Made by a program: the position numbers and the translations under genes
Assembly: GCF_018873765.1 (NCBI RefSeq)
Contig: NC_057925.1
Coordinates: 61,268,970 to 61,332,969, forward strand
From: Telopea speciosissima
Lineage: Eukaryota > Streptophyta > Magnoliopsida > Proteales > Proteaceae
Direction of reading: 5' to 3'
DNA length: 64,000 bases
Notes under the pieces: model-generated
The model's input: only the letters and a program-made list of their open reading frames with translations
Databases searched by the model: none
What the model was told of the DNA's origin: nothing
In this document: piece by piece, positions 33,068-44,227 of the stretch
Layout: the number at the start of each line of letters is the position of its first letter
Numbering within the stretch: position 1 is the first letter of the stretch

Positions 33068-33646
33068 TAAGGGTGTTAAACGGTTCGGTTTCGATTAAAT
33101 GGTTCAGTTCAGTTCGATTTTGATTGCTTGAAGGTAGAAACCGTAACCAAACCGTTTAACTAAATGGTCTCATAATCAAAACTTGGACCGTTTGGTAAAC
33201 GGTTTCAGTTAAATGGTTCTAAACGGTTTTACACGATTTTGGTTAGACGGTACTGTACACATTTTCTACTCTATTTATTAATACTAGTTATTAGTTAATA
33301 GTTATTACTTATTACTTACTAAATTATTAGGTTTTTTTTCAAAAAAATTAATGAAGAAACATGACTGCTTAATAGTTGTTACTTGCTAGGTTTTGACTTT
33401 TTGTTTATAAAAAGGAAATTTGTTAAGTTTTTAAACGATTAGGCGGTTTGGTTATAATCGATTTTATTGGATCACACGGTTTGAAATCGTTGAATTAATC
33501 GGCCTAAATTGAATCAAACCAATTAAATAAACAGTGTCATTTTTTAAAATATAACCAAGCCATTTAACTAATCGATTTACCGATTTCAATTTAAACGGTT
33601 CAATTCTATTTCGATAAACAGTTTTGGTTTAGTTTTGACACCCTTA
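33068..33646. mobile_element. hAT-like non-autonomous element with perfect 8-bp target-site duplication
   Basis: Begins TAAGGGTGTTAAACGG and ends GTTTTGACACCCTTA, matching inverted repeats of the GGGTGT(C/T)AA type. The octamer CATGTTGT sits at 33060-33067 and again at 33647-33654. The 579-bp interior is AT-rich with many AAACGGTT words and no ORF. It shares end type with the element at 27852-28445. Confidence 0.9.
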
Positions 33647-33775
33647 CATGTTGTAACAAAAATCGACCTTTAGACCTAAGTTAAGAACACCCCCACCCCC
33701 CCCACCCCCCAAGAAAAAAAAAAAAAAACTCTTATGATGACTAATGGAAGCATTTCATAGAAAGTCTCATCAGTC

Positions 33776-35258
33776 GGATCCACATCCTCAACTTCCAAAG
33801 TTGGTACTTCCATCCTACTTCCCTGAGCTCACAGTGTGCCACCTGGCCTGACATGGATCCAACAGTTGATGTAAAAAAAAATTCAATATATTTTGAAAAA
33901 CACATGAGATGGATGTTGAACCACCTTGAACCACAAACCAAACCCACCCGACCGGTTCAAACTTAACCAAACCCATTTCACTCCAACCAAATCCATCAAC
34001 ACTCATCTCTACATTCCTCTTTCTCTACCTTTCTCTGCAATCCCATGGCGGTGCTACCTACAACCCCTTCTTGCTTAGAATTAACCATGTCAGTTCCTGG
34101 GTTCACTCGATCCTCATCATACTAAGAAACCCAAAAGGAAACACATACTAAGAAACCAGAAAACCAAAAAAAAAAAAGAAAAGGGTAAAAAGTGCGAATC
34201 ACAGAGAAACTGAAGAGATTCACGAGAGCGTCAGTGGCTGTGAACGCTGAAGTATCTTACTATTTTAGAGGACATATTGTTCTAGAAAGTTTGAGGGTTA
34301 AAAAGTGTAGTAAAGGAATACTGTGAGGGGAGGAGGGTGAAAGAGAGACAGGCGGATTGAAGGCGGATTGAACAAAGGGGAAAAATTCTGATTATGTTTT
34401 TTCTACCCCTGAAATTTCATAAGGTGGATTGGTCTTTCTCTCTGCAATTATTTCCATTTTTCAGTGGCTCTCTATGCTGGGTATTGGGTTTCGTCTATAA
34501 TTCATTTGTTTAATTTGAGTTTCAAGGTTTTATTTTAAAGTCTCTGTATCTTTCTGTGACATTCTTTTGTCTTCTAATGTAGTTAGTTCTTCACAAAATT
34601 ATGCAAGGTTCCCATTTTCTTCTTTTAATCCTTTCTCTCTCTGATTATTTTAAGATTTTACTGCATGTAATTTAATTTTTTCTCTACTCTTAAATTGTCA
34701 GGTTTCTCAGTTCCCCGTTTGCAACATGGAAAGCTGGACTTGGGTTTTCTCATTTTGTTCCTTACCGAGTTAACTTCATGCTCTGTAGAGGCGCTCATCA
34801 AATATCTTCCAGAACTTCCTCAAGGTCTCTTCAATTGAGATTTTTTGGAAAATGGAAAGAGCGATGAGATGGTTCAGGAGCCTGTTGGGGATGAAGAAAA
34901 AGAAGGAACAGAAGGAGAACTCTAACAGTGGTGAACCCAGGAACTGACATGGTTAATTCTAAGCAAGAAGGGGTTGTAGGTAGCACCACCATGGGATTGC
35001 AGAGAAAGGTAGAAAAAGAGCAAGGTCGAGATAAGTGTTGATGGATTTGGTTGGAGTGAAATGGGTTTGGTTGAATTTGAACCGGTCGGTGGGTTTGATT
35101 TGGGGTTCAAAGTGGTTCAAACAACGATCTCATGTGCTTTTCAAAATATTTTGAATTATTTAACATCAACCATTGGATGCATGTCAGGCCAAGTGGGACA
35201 CTGTGAGCTAAGGGAAGTAAGATGGAAGTTTCAACTTTGGAAGTAGAGGATGTGGATC
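33776..35258. mobile_element. Mutator-like element with ~330-bp terminal inverted repeats and a captured gene fragment
   Basis: The left arm 33776-34108 and right arm 34931-35258 are inverted copies. For example GGATCCACATCC...ACTTCCAAAGTTG pairs with CAACTTTGGAAGT...GGATGTGGATC. CTGACATG, TTTTGAAAA and CCGGTTCAAA/TTTGAACCGG blocks also pair. Arms this long are typical of MULEs. The 820-bp interior carries a 5'-UTR-like leader and a short IQD-like coding start rather than a transposase, which is Pack-MULE structure. A 9-bp duplication could not be identified at the edges. Confidence 0.8.
34852..34947 (+). pseudogene. IQD-family (IQ67-domain) first-exon fragment captured in a transposon
   Basis: ATG at 34852 opens a 31-codon frame reading MERAMRWFRSLLGMKKKKEQ, then KENSNSGEPRN and a stop inside the right inverted repeat. 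From family knowledge, many IQD calmodulin-binding scaffold proteins begin M-(G/E)-(R/K)-A-(x)-RW-(L/F)-R-(S/G)-L-(L/F)-G-(x)-KK, so this looks like a captured N terminus. Upstream DNA at about 34690-34851 looks like leader and intron sequence. No IQ motifs are present, so it cannot bind calmodulin as such. The short match is the main weakness. Confidence 0.5.
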
Positions 35259-36911
35259 TGTTATGTGCCTAATGGGGCCCACTATAGTGTATGGGCACTA
35301 GATTGGGCCAGCCTAGTATGAGATAGGTTAAAGGGCTTGATTTAACGTGTTCCATCAGCATCGGAGCGTTTGGCGTATTGGTCAAGTACCTAACATTTAT
35401 CCCACATCAATTCTTCGGGATGTAACAAAAACTTCAGAAAATATTCATCACTGAGGTAATGACTAAATAAGTAAATCTCAAATTTATTTGGAGCTCTACG
35501 GGCCTCAATCTCAATGAGCATACATATGATAGCATATCGAACAATATAAATGGCCTTGATTATGTGCTTCATTTGTTTTTTAGCTCATCAACTTCATAGT
35601 TTGATAATATTCAATTATCAATTCTATGTTTTTAGTCAGCTCATAGTTTTTTTTATATATAGCTTACGTTATGTGAGACGATACATGAATCAAGGAAATT
35701 AAGAAAATGTATATTTGAGATAACACAGGAAATTTATGGGGGTAATTGGGGTTGTCCAAAAATAAGCTTAAACATGTTGGGCTCGATTAGACGCCTATCA
35801 GTCTATCTCCTTGCATCGTGAACGACACATTTAGCTAACGTGTCGGGCCGGTTTCAGGCTTTCACCGGACGAGTCAAGTTGATCCTATTGGTGCAGACTT
35901 AGAATTGACACCCCTAAAGATAACAGCATACACCAATCATAAGGTTGGACGTCGGAGGGCAATGGGGTCTTTTTTAGTTTGTGACTGCTAAATCCATCAG
36001 ATCTCCTGAAAAGGAACCAATCCGAATGAGACACATATCCCTTGCAGTTAGTTGATAAATTAACTTTGATTGACTCCTTGTGGTTCTACTGCCTAATATA
36101 TATGGGTAGAAAGGAGAAAGCCAAGCCACCATGATGATTTAAGTGTGGACCATGAGGTCCACTGCTGCATCATTCAAGTAGGCCATTGGGCTGTTAATGC
36201 CTCATGATGGAGAGGAATTCTGGGACTTGAGTTGTTGGAGGAGAGAAATATTTGGTTCTTCATTTGTTGAAGAAAAAGGGGGTCCCGTGACACAACACAT
36301 TTGTTGGTTTCTGTATTTTCACTACAGATAACAGACCTAATCATGGTGCCTGCTTAGATACTAAAGGATCACAACCTAGTAATGGTAGCTTTGTTTGCTA
36401 ATAACCATCGTTTATACTTCTTCAAAGTAAACAAAAAAAAAATGGTTCTAAAAGATCATTAAAGTTCCAATTGTGTATGGAACCACAGAAAGCGTTTAAG
36501 GTTCCAATTGTGTATGGAAGGCAATTAATTACTAATGAAACAACCTTCAAACTTGCCAGTACCAGCGTAATACATATCCAATATTAAAGGTTTTCCATTC
36601 CATCTTTCCCCTTAGCCTGAGTTTGTTTGTATCCATGTGTAGGAATCAAAACCTCCATAAGACCTTTACACTCAGTAAGTGTTCAATAAACAAAACAAGA
36701 TTTTTTTTTTTTAATATTTTATTTCAGACAGTAAGAACAGAAGAGAATACATGGTAACAACTAACAACTGTTAGAGCAGAAAGCCCTTTATTAGGCCTTC
36801 TCAACATTTCTTCCACAAAGAAACAAACACCTGGGTGAAAAGAAGAGAGAACATCTACCATCAAGCTCATATTGTCTAACCCTACAATACAACATCCAAA
36901 AGCTTTCCCAC
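35259..36911. other. intergenic, 3' flank of the formate-tetrahydrofolate ligase gene
   Basis: A GAATTGACACCCCTAA end at about 35903 resembles another hAT-like terminus without a clear partner. A 22-bp phrase (AGGTTCCAATTGTGTATGGAA-like) is repeated near 36463 and 36499. The stretch just below 36911 is probably 3' UTR. No gene was recognised. Confidence 0.4.
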
Positions 36912-39900
36912 TCAAGAAAGACCGAGAACCTTTCCGGTGGCGATGTCGACATCAATGTCAAAGAAACAGGGGCGTGTTGGGAGCCCCGGCATTGTACTCA
37001 TAGTCCCAACCAGAGGATAGATGAATCCAGCTCCAATGCTGGCCCTGACATCCCTGATCGGTATCACAAATCCGGATGGTGCTCCCTTCTCAGACGAGAT
37101 GTGGGAGAATGAATACTGGGTTTTTGACATGCAAATAGGCAGACCAGAAAACCCTTGTTTGCTATACATCTCGATCTGTTTCTCCGCCTAAACAGAAAGG
37201 ATAACGCATATCAGTATACAAAACCATTTATAGTGTAACCAATAACACATAGGAATTGCAAATGCAGTTAGACCAGAGATCTACCTGCTCTGAGTATTCA
37301 ACACCGGCTGCACCATAGGACCTTGCTATTGCTTCTATTTTCTCTTTGATGCTAATGTCCAAAGGATACAGAAACTTCAACGGCTGTGTCACATTCTCAC
37401 AGGCTCTTTGAACGGCGACACCAAGGTCAACCTAAAAATTTTAGCAATAGTTAGTCAGTTAAGCAATCAATCTATCTGTGGGCTTAGTGCCTTAGTGTGT
37501 GTAGCCAATTATAGAGACAAGCTAGCCACAAGTCAATGGTCAAGTTAGCCCATCAGCCCCTTGATTTTGATGGTATTTCTAATAAAAAATTGAAATGCAT
37601 TTTCATAATCTCCATCACTGATAAATGCATATCTACTACTTGTGCCATTGTAGAATAATGGAAGAGATACAGTTCAATAAATATTATTAGAGACTCCCAA
37701 CACATGTGGTGGACATAAAATTAAGCTAAGTTCATATCACTGGTCCCCCACAAGGAAATTTCCTATCCAACCCGGTCCATTGCATTTGACAAAAGGACTT
37801 CCTCCTGGATAATTCCAAGACTTATCCAGAATGGACAGAATTAGATGGCTACCAATCACCAGAATGTGCAAACAATTACAGTGGGAGTAATGGTATATCT
37901 AGATGGGGCCTGTAGACTGCCTATTTTGGAAGAATGGGCATGTAGGCAAGTTAAATGGCAAAGGTCCCATGCTTATTCTACAAAAATATTGTGCCATTTC
38001 TCTCTGTATATGCAAAAAAGCATATTGTGCCATATTTCCCTATATTACTACCACTTTAGTCTGAGCAAATCCAAGAAATAGAACCCAGGATTTGCCACCC
38101 CAAACACAATTCAAGCCATCTGACAAGTGACTTTCTTTCCTGGATGATTCCAGGACCATCCAGAAGGTAAGAGGCAATCAAGTGAATACTATCAAAAGAT
38201 GGCTCAACTTATAGTTGGAAATCACCTGTGGAAACTATAGATTGGACAATTTGGATCAATGAGTATGTATGCCACTTACACTAACACAGCAGTAGATTTT
38301 TTTCTTCTTTTTTTTGGGGGGGGGGGGGGGGTTAGGGTGTAGTGGATTTTCTTGTAAAAAACAGTGTCATAATGAGGAAGGTGTTACTAACCGCTCCCTT
38401 TCCACCATGAGCATGATGTGAGCATATAACAGCATCAAATGCACCTGCATTCAAAGCAGCATTTCTTACTGCATTTAGCTCTGCTTCAGAATCAGTGGAA
38501 AACATGTTCACCGCAACCACAACATTTGCCCCATATGCTTTTGTGTTGGAAATATGCCTGGCCAAGTTCGCACAGCCAGCTTCCACAAGGGCCACATTTT
38601 CAGATGTATAGGCACGGTCTAGAGGCCTCCCAGCAACCACCTCCGGACCTCCACCATGCATCTTCAAGGCCCTTATTGTTGCTACAATAATAGCACACTG
38701 AGGTGTTAAACCACTGTACCGGCATTTTATGTTCATGAACTTCTCAGTGCCAATATCAGAACCAAAGCCAGCCTCTGTGACTACAAATCCACCTGGTCCC
38801 ACCAGTTTTAGTGCAATCTTATCAGCTACAATGGACGAATTCCCATGAGCAATATTAGCAAAAGGCCCTGCATGTACAAGTACTGGTGTTCCCTCTAGAG
38901 TCTGCATCAGAGTTGGGTTGATGGCGTCCTTCATTAGCACAGACAATGCACCCCCAAGACCAAGATCATCCGCTGTAATTGGATCACCGGCCTTGCTGTT
39001 CCCTATAACCATTTTCCCTAGCCTCTCTCTCATATCAGATAGAGAAGTTGTAAGGGCCAGGACTGCCATGATTTCACTAGCAACTGAGATGTCAAAACCT
39101 GTTTCTCTCACCATCCCTTTTTCTTCAGGGCCTTGCCCAATTGTGATCTTCCTCAGGAAGCGATCATTGACATCCATAACCCTTCTCCAGGTGACGGAGT
39201 CAGGGTCAATGTCAAGCCTGGCAAACTTCTTCACTTCTTCCGGAGTAAGATCATCAGGATTGTCCTTGGAGATGCCTAGCTTCTTGAGGCGCCTGAACAT
39301 GATGTCGGCAAAACTACGTTTGCGTTCTTTATTAGGTGGGCATAACCTGTTTAAAAGGGCCTTATCTGACTGAGTAGCCTCATGGAAAATCCGGGTATCA
39401 ATGGCAGCAGCCAGGAGGTTGTTTGCAGCTGTAATTGCATGAATATCACCTGTTAGATGCAGATTGAACTCATCCATTGGAATCACTTGACTGTAACCAC
39501 CACCTGCAGCACCCCCTTTGATTCCAAAGGTTGGTCCTTGAGAAGGTTGACGAAGGCAGGTGACGACCTAATAGTACAAATGGATACAAAAATGATTCAT
39601 GGAGAACACAATAATCAAAAACCAGATTCAGGAGGATATCATCAAATAATAAATTTAGAAGCAAAATAGCCGGAAGCATCTTACATTTCATAATTACAAT
39701 CTGTCATTATCAAAACTTCGTCGCCGTCAATCATGACAGAGAAAGTAAAAGCTGCTAAGAATCTAAAATTTCTTACAATTAAGAAAAAATCCAGAGCAAC
39801 TTCAATGACAAGGTTCCAGCAGAAACTCTTTACCCCATCCAAGTGGGAAGGGAAGTTGATTATTGTAAATCTGCCAAACAGGCTGGCTTAAAAATAAAAT

Positions 39901-41391
39901 GCAAATACTGTTCCATCCCCTCTATGGCACATAAATCTAACCTCCTTGAGGCTTTTAGAAAAATAAGGATCATGCTGCTTTTCTCAAGGATTTAGAACCC
40001 AGGATCCCAAACTGGATCGGAGGAGTATGACCCCAACCTGGATCACCCAATTCAACATTGGCTGAGATTTTTTATTTATTTATTTATTTATTTATTTTTT
40101 TTGGGGGGGGGGAGGAGGATGCGATTGGGGATATTGGTTTTGTATTGGTGAATTGGCTGGTACCATCTGACCCTATCCCAAGTCTGGAAATCCTTGGCCC
40201 TTCTCTTAAAACTTTTTAAAGTCTCCCACTGCTTCAATAACTGGGGCACGGCTGAGGAAGCAGCTACTGTACCAGGCTTGGGGTGGGGCTGGGGCTGGGG
40301 CTGGGGCAGGGTCACCTAAGCTTTGGGCAGGGTCACCTAAGCTTGGGTCTGCATACTGAACCATAGCTTAACCACAGTTTATGAATACAATAATAAGTTC
40401 AAGCACACCCCAGGAAGGCATTGTTCATCATTTTTCAGTGATAAACCACATGCATCACTGACTAAAACTGACCTCAATTAAGTAAATTATAGCTGTTACC
40501 ATCATTCAGTCCATTCAGAAGGAAGTCTCCAACCAGAATCGAACCACCACTTCCTTGTGTGGATCCCTAAGTCATCTATGGAACTAAACCGGACCACCAA
40601 AAAGGAACCCTTCGCTGGTATGATTGCAAGCTTTTTCCATGTAAATGTCACAGTAATAAGGACACTTTAAGGAATCACAATCAGGAAGTTGAATCATTCC
40701 TCCATAAAGAGTAGCTTTCTCATGAAACTTAGACATAACCATTAGGCACCATCTTTACAAATAAACCACCAGTCCCTGTCCTGCTACTAGGACCACGGCT
40801 AGGTGTGAAAGAGGCCAAGGCTGAACTATCCACATCAATAGAATCATGAGAAGTCTCACGAGATACGCGTAGAACTCGTGAAAAAGTGTCAAAAAGTGTG
40901 GCTACCTTATCACCACCAAGTATCTGGGAGCAAACAGAGTCAAACTCCTTCCCAAGACCACCTAGAAATCCCATAACTGTGAGCTGCTCTCGCTGGTTCT
41001 GCATCTATTGCACATCAGAGGTGATGGGAAGTAGGAAATTCAGCTCCTCATACATCCTCTTAAAATCAGCAAAGTACTGGGTCAAGGGGCAACCCTTTCA
41101 ATCAGCTCTATAGAAATCCTAAGACAACTCATAGATACGAGATAAGTTGTTCTCCCCAGGATATAGAACATTCAAATAATCCCATAGCTCCTTTACTGTA
41201 TTAATATATCGTTCCCTTTCTAATTTTTCAATGAATCAAACTTTTTTTCCACAATAGCTTCTTCTCCACACCAATTTACTTATCTATCATAGTTAACAGA
41301 CATTTTCACATGACAGACCTAGGAGGTGCCACAGAAAATAGGCTCATTGTATAGAGAACAACCACAAACTGCAAAAGGTTTATCTTTGTCC

Positions 41392-41423
<32 letters not shown>

Positions 41424-44227
41424 ACTATTCACTGATCTTTGGTTTATCTTAGTCTAACCTGCTCTCCCTATTTGAGAAAGTAAAGCTGAAGAATAGAGTA
41501 GAACTTGGAAGTGCTAACAAGACTTCTATTTGAGGCCTCTAGTCCTAATGTAGTCCTATGTAGGTAGGAGACCTACTAGGAGCCAGATAACAGGATCAAT
41601 AGCAAAAGGGGTTGCTGGTTCGAATGGACAGCACTAGGTTTTAGGTTAATTCTAGGGTTTAGGATGGGAATTTGGGAATGGGTCTTATATGGCTTTAATA
41701 TGCAGATCTAGGGGGTCATTATGAAAAATAATTGGATTTGGTTAAGTTTAAAATTCCTGCAAAATTAGGGTTAGGGTTTCGGGTTTTAGGAATTAGGAAA
41801 TAGGCTGAATTTAGGGTTTCTAATGGTCAGATGGGACTCAAATTGGGATCGAGTGTAGGAGAGAGAGGGAGGGATGTTTGCTGGAAGTTTGGCACAGATC
41901 TGATGGTTGGAAGGTGAATGCTTGGGGATTAAGCTAAAATTCGAAGGAATAGTTGCAGGTTCAATGGAGGGGATGGAAGGCTGGCTGTAGTGATCTGATT
42001 GGGTCGATGGGAAAGGATGGATTAGGTTAGAGGATGAAGAGGGGAAGCATATATGTAGGAAACTAAAATTATTTACTGGTTTGATCTCCTTCAAAGGCAG
42101 CAGCAGCAGCTTGAAGAAGTTCGATTGAAGAAGAAGAAGAACCTCCCGGTACTGGACAGACACAAGGAGTCATGAGAGTCCACTCACCCTAGCACCTTGA
42201 GATCCACAAGGCAACACTCACACAAGGGAGCAATAGCAGCAACAAAGGCAGCAAGCATAAAGCTGAGTTCTTATTAATCAAAATTCGTATTCAATGCTGG
42301 CCTCCCTTACAAATTTATATAGAAGACTCAAAAATAGACTTAGACACTAAAAAGGAAAGGCCTAACCCTATCCCTAACCTATTAGGTAACTTAAGCTAAC
42401 TAGGAAATTAGAATACTAAAAGAAATAGACTCAAAACATGGCTGGACTTATAGAGTCCTAATCCAACCCAACTTACATCACATGACCACTTAACCAAGTC
42501 ACATGATCACTTAAATTGAACCAATTGGATGCAACCAATTTGAACCGGTTCAATTAAAAAACATAAAAATAAACTAAGTATTGGGCTAATCCCGTATGCA
42601 ACCTATATACCCCTAGTTTAGGCTCATTAAAGTGGCATAATACATAGAAAACCCTTGGGAACAAAGGCCCAACATGTATATAACCCAACCCTAGGCCTAT
42701 TTCTAAAGAAATAAGCCAATTTCAATGATGAACCTGAATCAAGTCCCTATTACCTGAAGTCTTGAACCAGTATTTTTTTTACCATAAACCTAAATATTGG
42801 ATGTGCTTTTTAAGTCCCAGAAGACATTTCATTCACGAACTGTGTAGGTAACTCTTTAGGATATGAAATTTTCATTAAGTTGCATGTTATTTTGTTCAAC
42901 CCCAAAAATTTTCTTTATGAAAAGCGATCTACTGAAGAGATTTATCCTATTTCCCTGTCAGGTTTTAGAAGAAGGGCCAAATTTCTGTGTGGGTTTGGAA
43001 CTAGATGCATATAGTGAGAAACTGAGAATCGACTGGATCTTGATACAATCATGAGGGGAACATCCGAACATTATGATTATTCCAAACTGAAAGACACAGC
43101 AGAATCAGATATTCATGACAAGGTCCAAGTCTTTTCCTCTACAAGTTGGTAATCAGGAGCTTTGCCACCAAAATGGTTGCTTAACTTATAACAATGACAA
43201 AATCCCATTTCTGAATCCCATCTATGACAGAACTCAATCAGCTTAGGTCACAATTAAGATCATGTTGACTCAGCCAGATAAAACTATAACTCTAATTGCA
43301 TTATTCCACGACTTTACCAGAAGTAAACTGTCTTAAGTCTCGGATGATTGGAATTTATTTCATCTAAAATCAAACTTTGGTGATACAGATGTTAATAGGC
43401 GGCCATCAAATATATTGCTAAAGAGTAGTATCCAGTACTTGGGCCATGAAGCCAAAGCCATCATAAGGTTTCTAATCTAGTCTAGACAGTTTTGATAAGT
43501 AAAGAAGTTGCCTCAGCACATCAAACAGTCATCACCAAAACAGGTAATGAGAGAAACCATCAACAGGACTTCTCAAAAATCTTTCCCTGTTGAAGACTTT
43601 CAACTATTGCTTTAAGATTCTATTCAGCAATTCATCTACATCTAGTAAATGTGAATATTAAAGAATTCAAGCATTGGATGTATCTTCCGATGAAACATAC
43701 TATCAAACACAAGTCGATTGGATTTCTCCCCCACCCTCAAAAGAATACTTAGAAGGCTTGCGCAGTAAAAACGAAAGATACCCACTAACTAAAAAAAAAA
43801 AGCGGTTCATAAACAGAAACAAAAAAGATCACCTTTTTATCCATAAAAGCTCCCAGTGCTTGACATAGACCGACGGTAGTAGTAGATTTGCCTTCTCCAA
43901 GAGGGGTAGGAGTAATTCCTCCAACAACAACATAGTAGCCGTCTCCAGACCCTTCAAGTTCATCAAGAGCCGATAAAAGAACCTGAAAGCGAAAAACCAG
44001 AGAGTTCAAAATTCAAATCTCTAAGAAGCAGTAAACAATGAATATAAACAGAGAGACTTACAAGGGGGTCTGATTACCTTGGCCTTATATTTTCCATATA
44101 GATCGTAGTGTTTGGGATCGAGACTGAGCTCTTTGGCAATCTCTGAAATATGAAGAGGTTCAACTGAGTTCGCAATGTCGATATCTGCAGGGACGGGTGA
44201 AACAACCTGTAATCTCCTCGTAGTCAT
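36912..44227 (-). CDS. THFS: formate-tetrahydrofolate ligase (10-formyl-THF synthetase)
   Basis: Five GT-AG exons (44227-44078, 43982-43833, 39567-38392, 37431-37285, 37187-36912) join in frame to 632 residues, about the length of plant monofunctional enzymes. It makes 10-formyltetrahydrofolate from formate, ATP and tetrahydrofolate for C1 metabolism (cytosolic in plants; no transit peptide is evident). The nucleotide-binding loop [16 protein letters not shown] lies near residues 73-88. Further family segments are [22 protein letters not shown], split here as [10 protein letters not shown] and IDTRIFHE, then [55 protein letters not shown] and [14 protein letters not shown]. The start [19 protein letters not shown] matches the family. 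No stops or frameshifts. Intron 2 is 4.3 kb and holds a Copia relic. Confidence 0.97.
39568..43832 (-). other. large intron 2 of the folate gene, non-coding content
   Basis: Beyond the Copia relic it contains a TTTA repeat at 40069-40096, a poly(G) tract of 10 at 40103-40112, GGGGCT repeats at 40280-40306 with a duplicated CAGGGTCACCTAAGCTT word, a poly(C) tract of 23 at 41390-41412 and CAG/GAAGAA repeats at 42098-42140. No other gene was recognised. Confidence 0.6.
40730..41212 (-). pseudogene. Copia gag fragment inside the second intron of the folate gene
   Basis: Minus-strand translation gives [25 protein letters not shown], stops, LPITSDVQ, then [19 protein letters not shown] and [19 protein letters not shown]. 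This is clearly the same Copia family as 1316-2581 (shown in pieces; the segment has at least three in-frame stops). It has no LTR, zinc knuckle or protease. It is transcribed only as intron. Confidence 0.85.

Noticed and set aside
34852-34947. Functional small peptide gene
   Set aside because: The stop codon lies within the transposon inverted repeat, and the frame looks like a truncated IQD start, so it is more likely a captured fragment.
38918-39373. 151-codon plus-strand open frame
   Set aside because: Antisense shadow of the large exon of the formate-tetrahydrofolate ligase gene.
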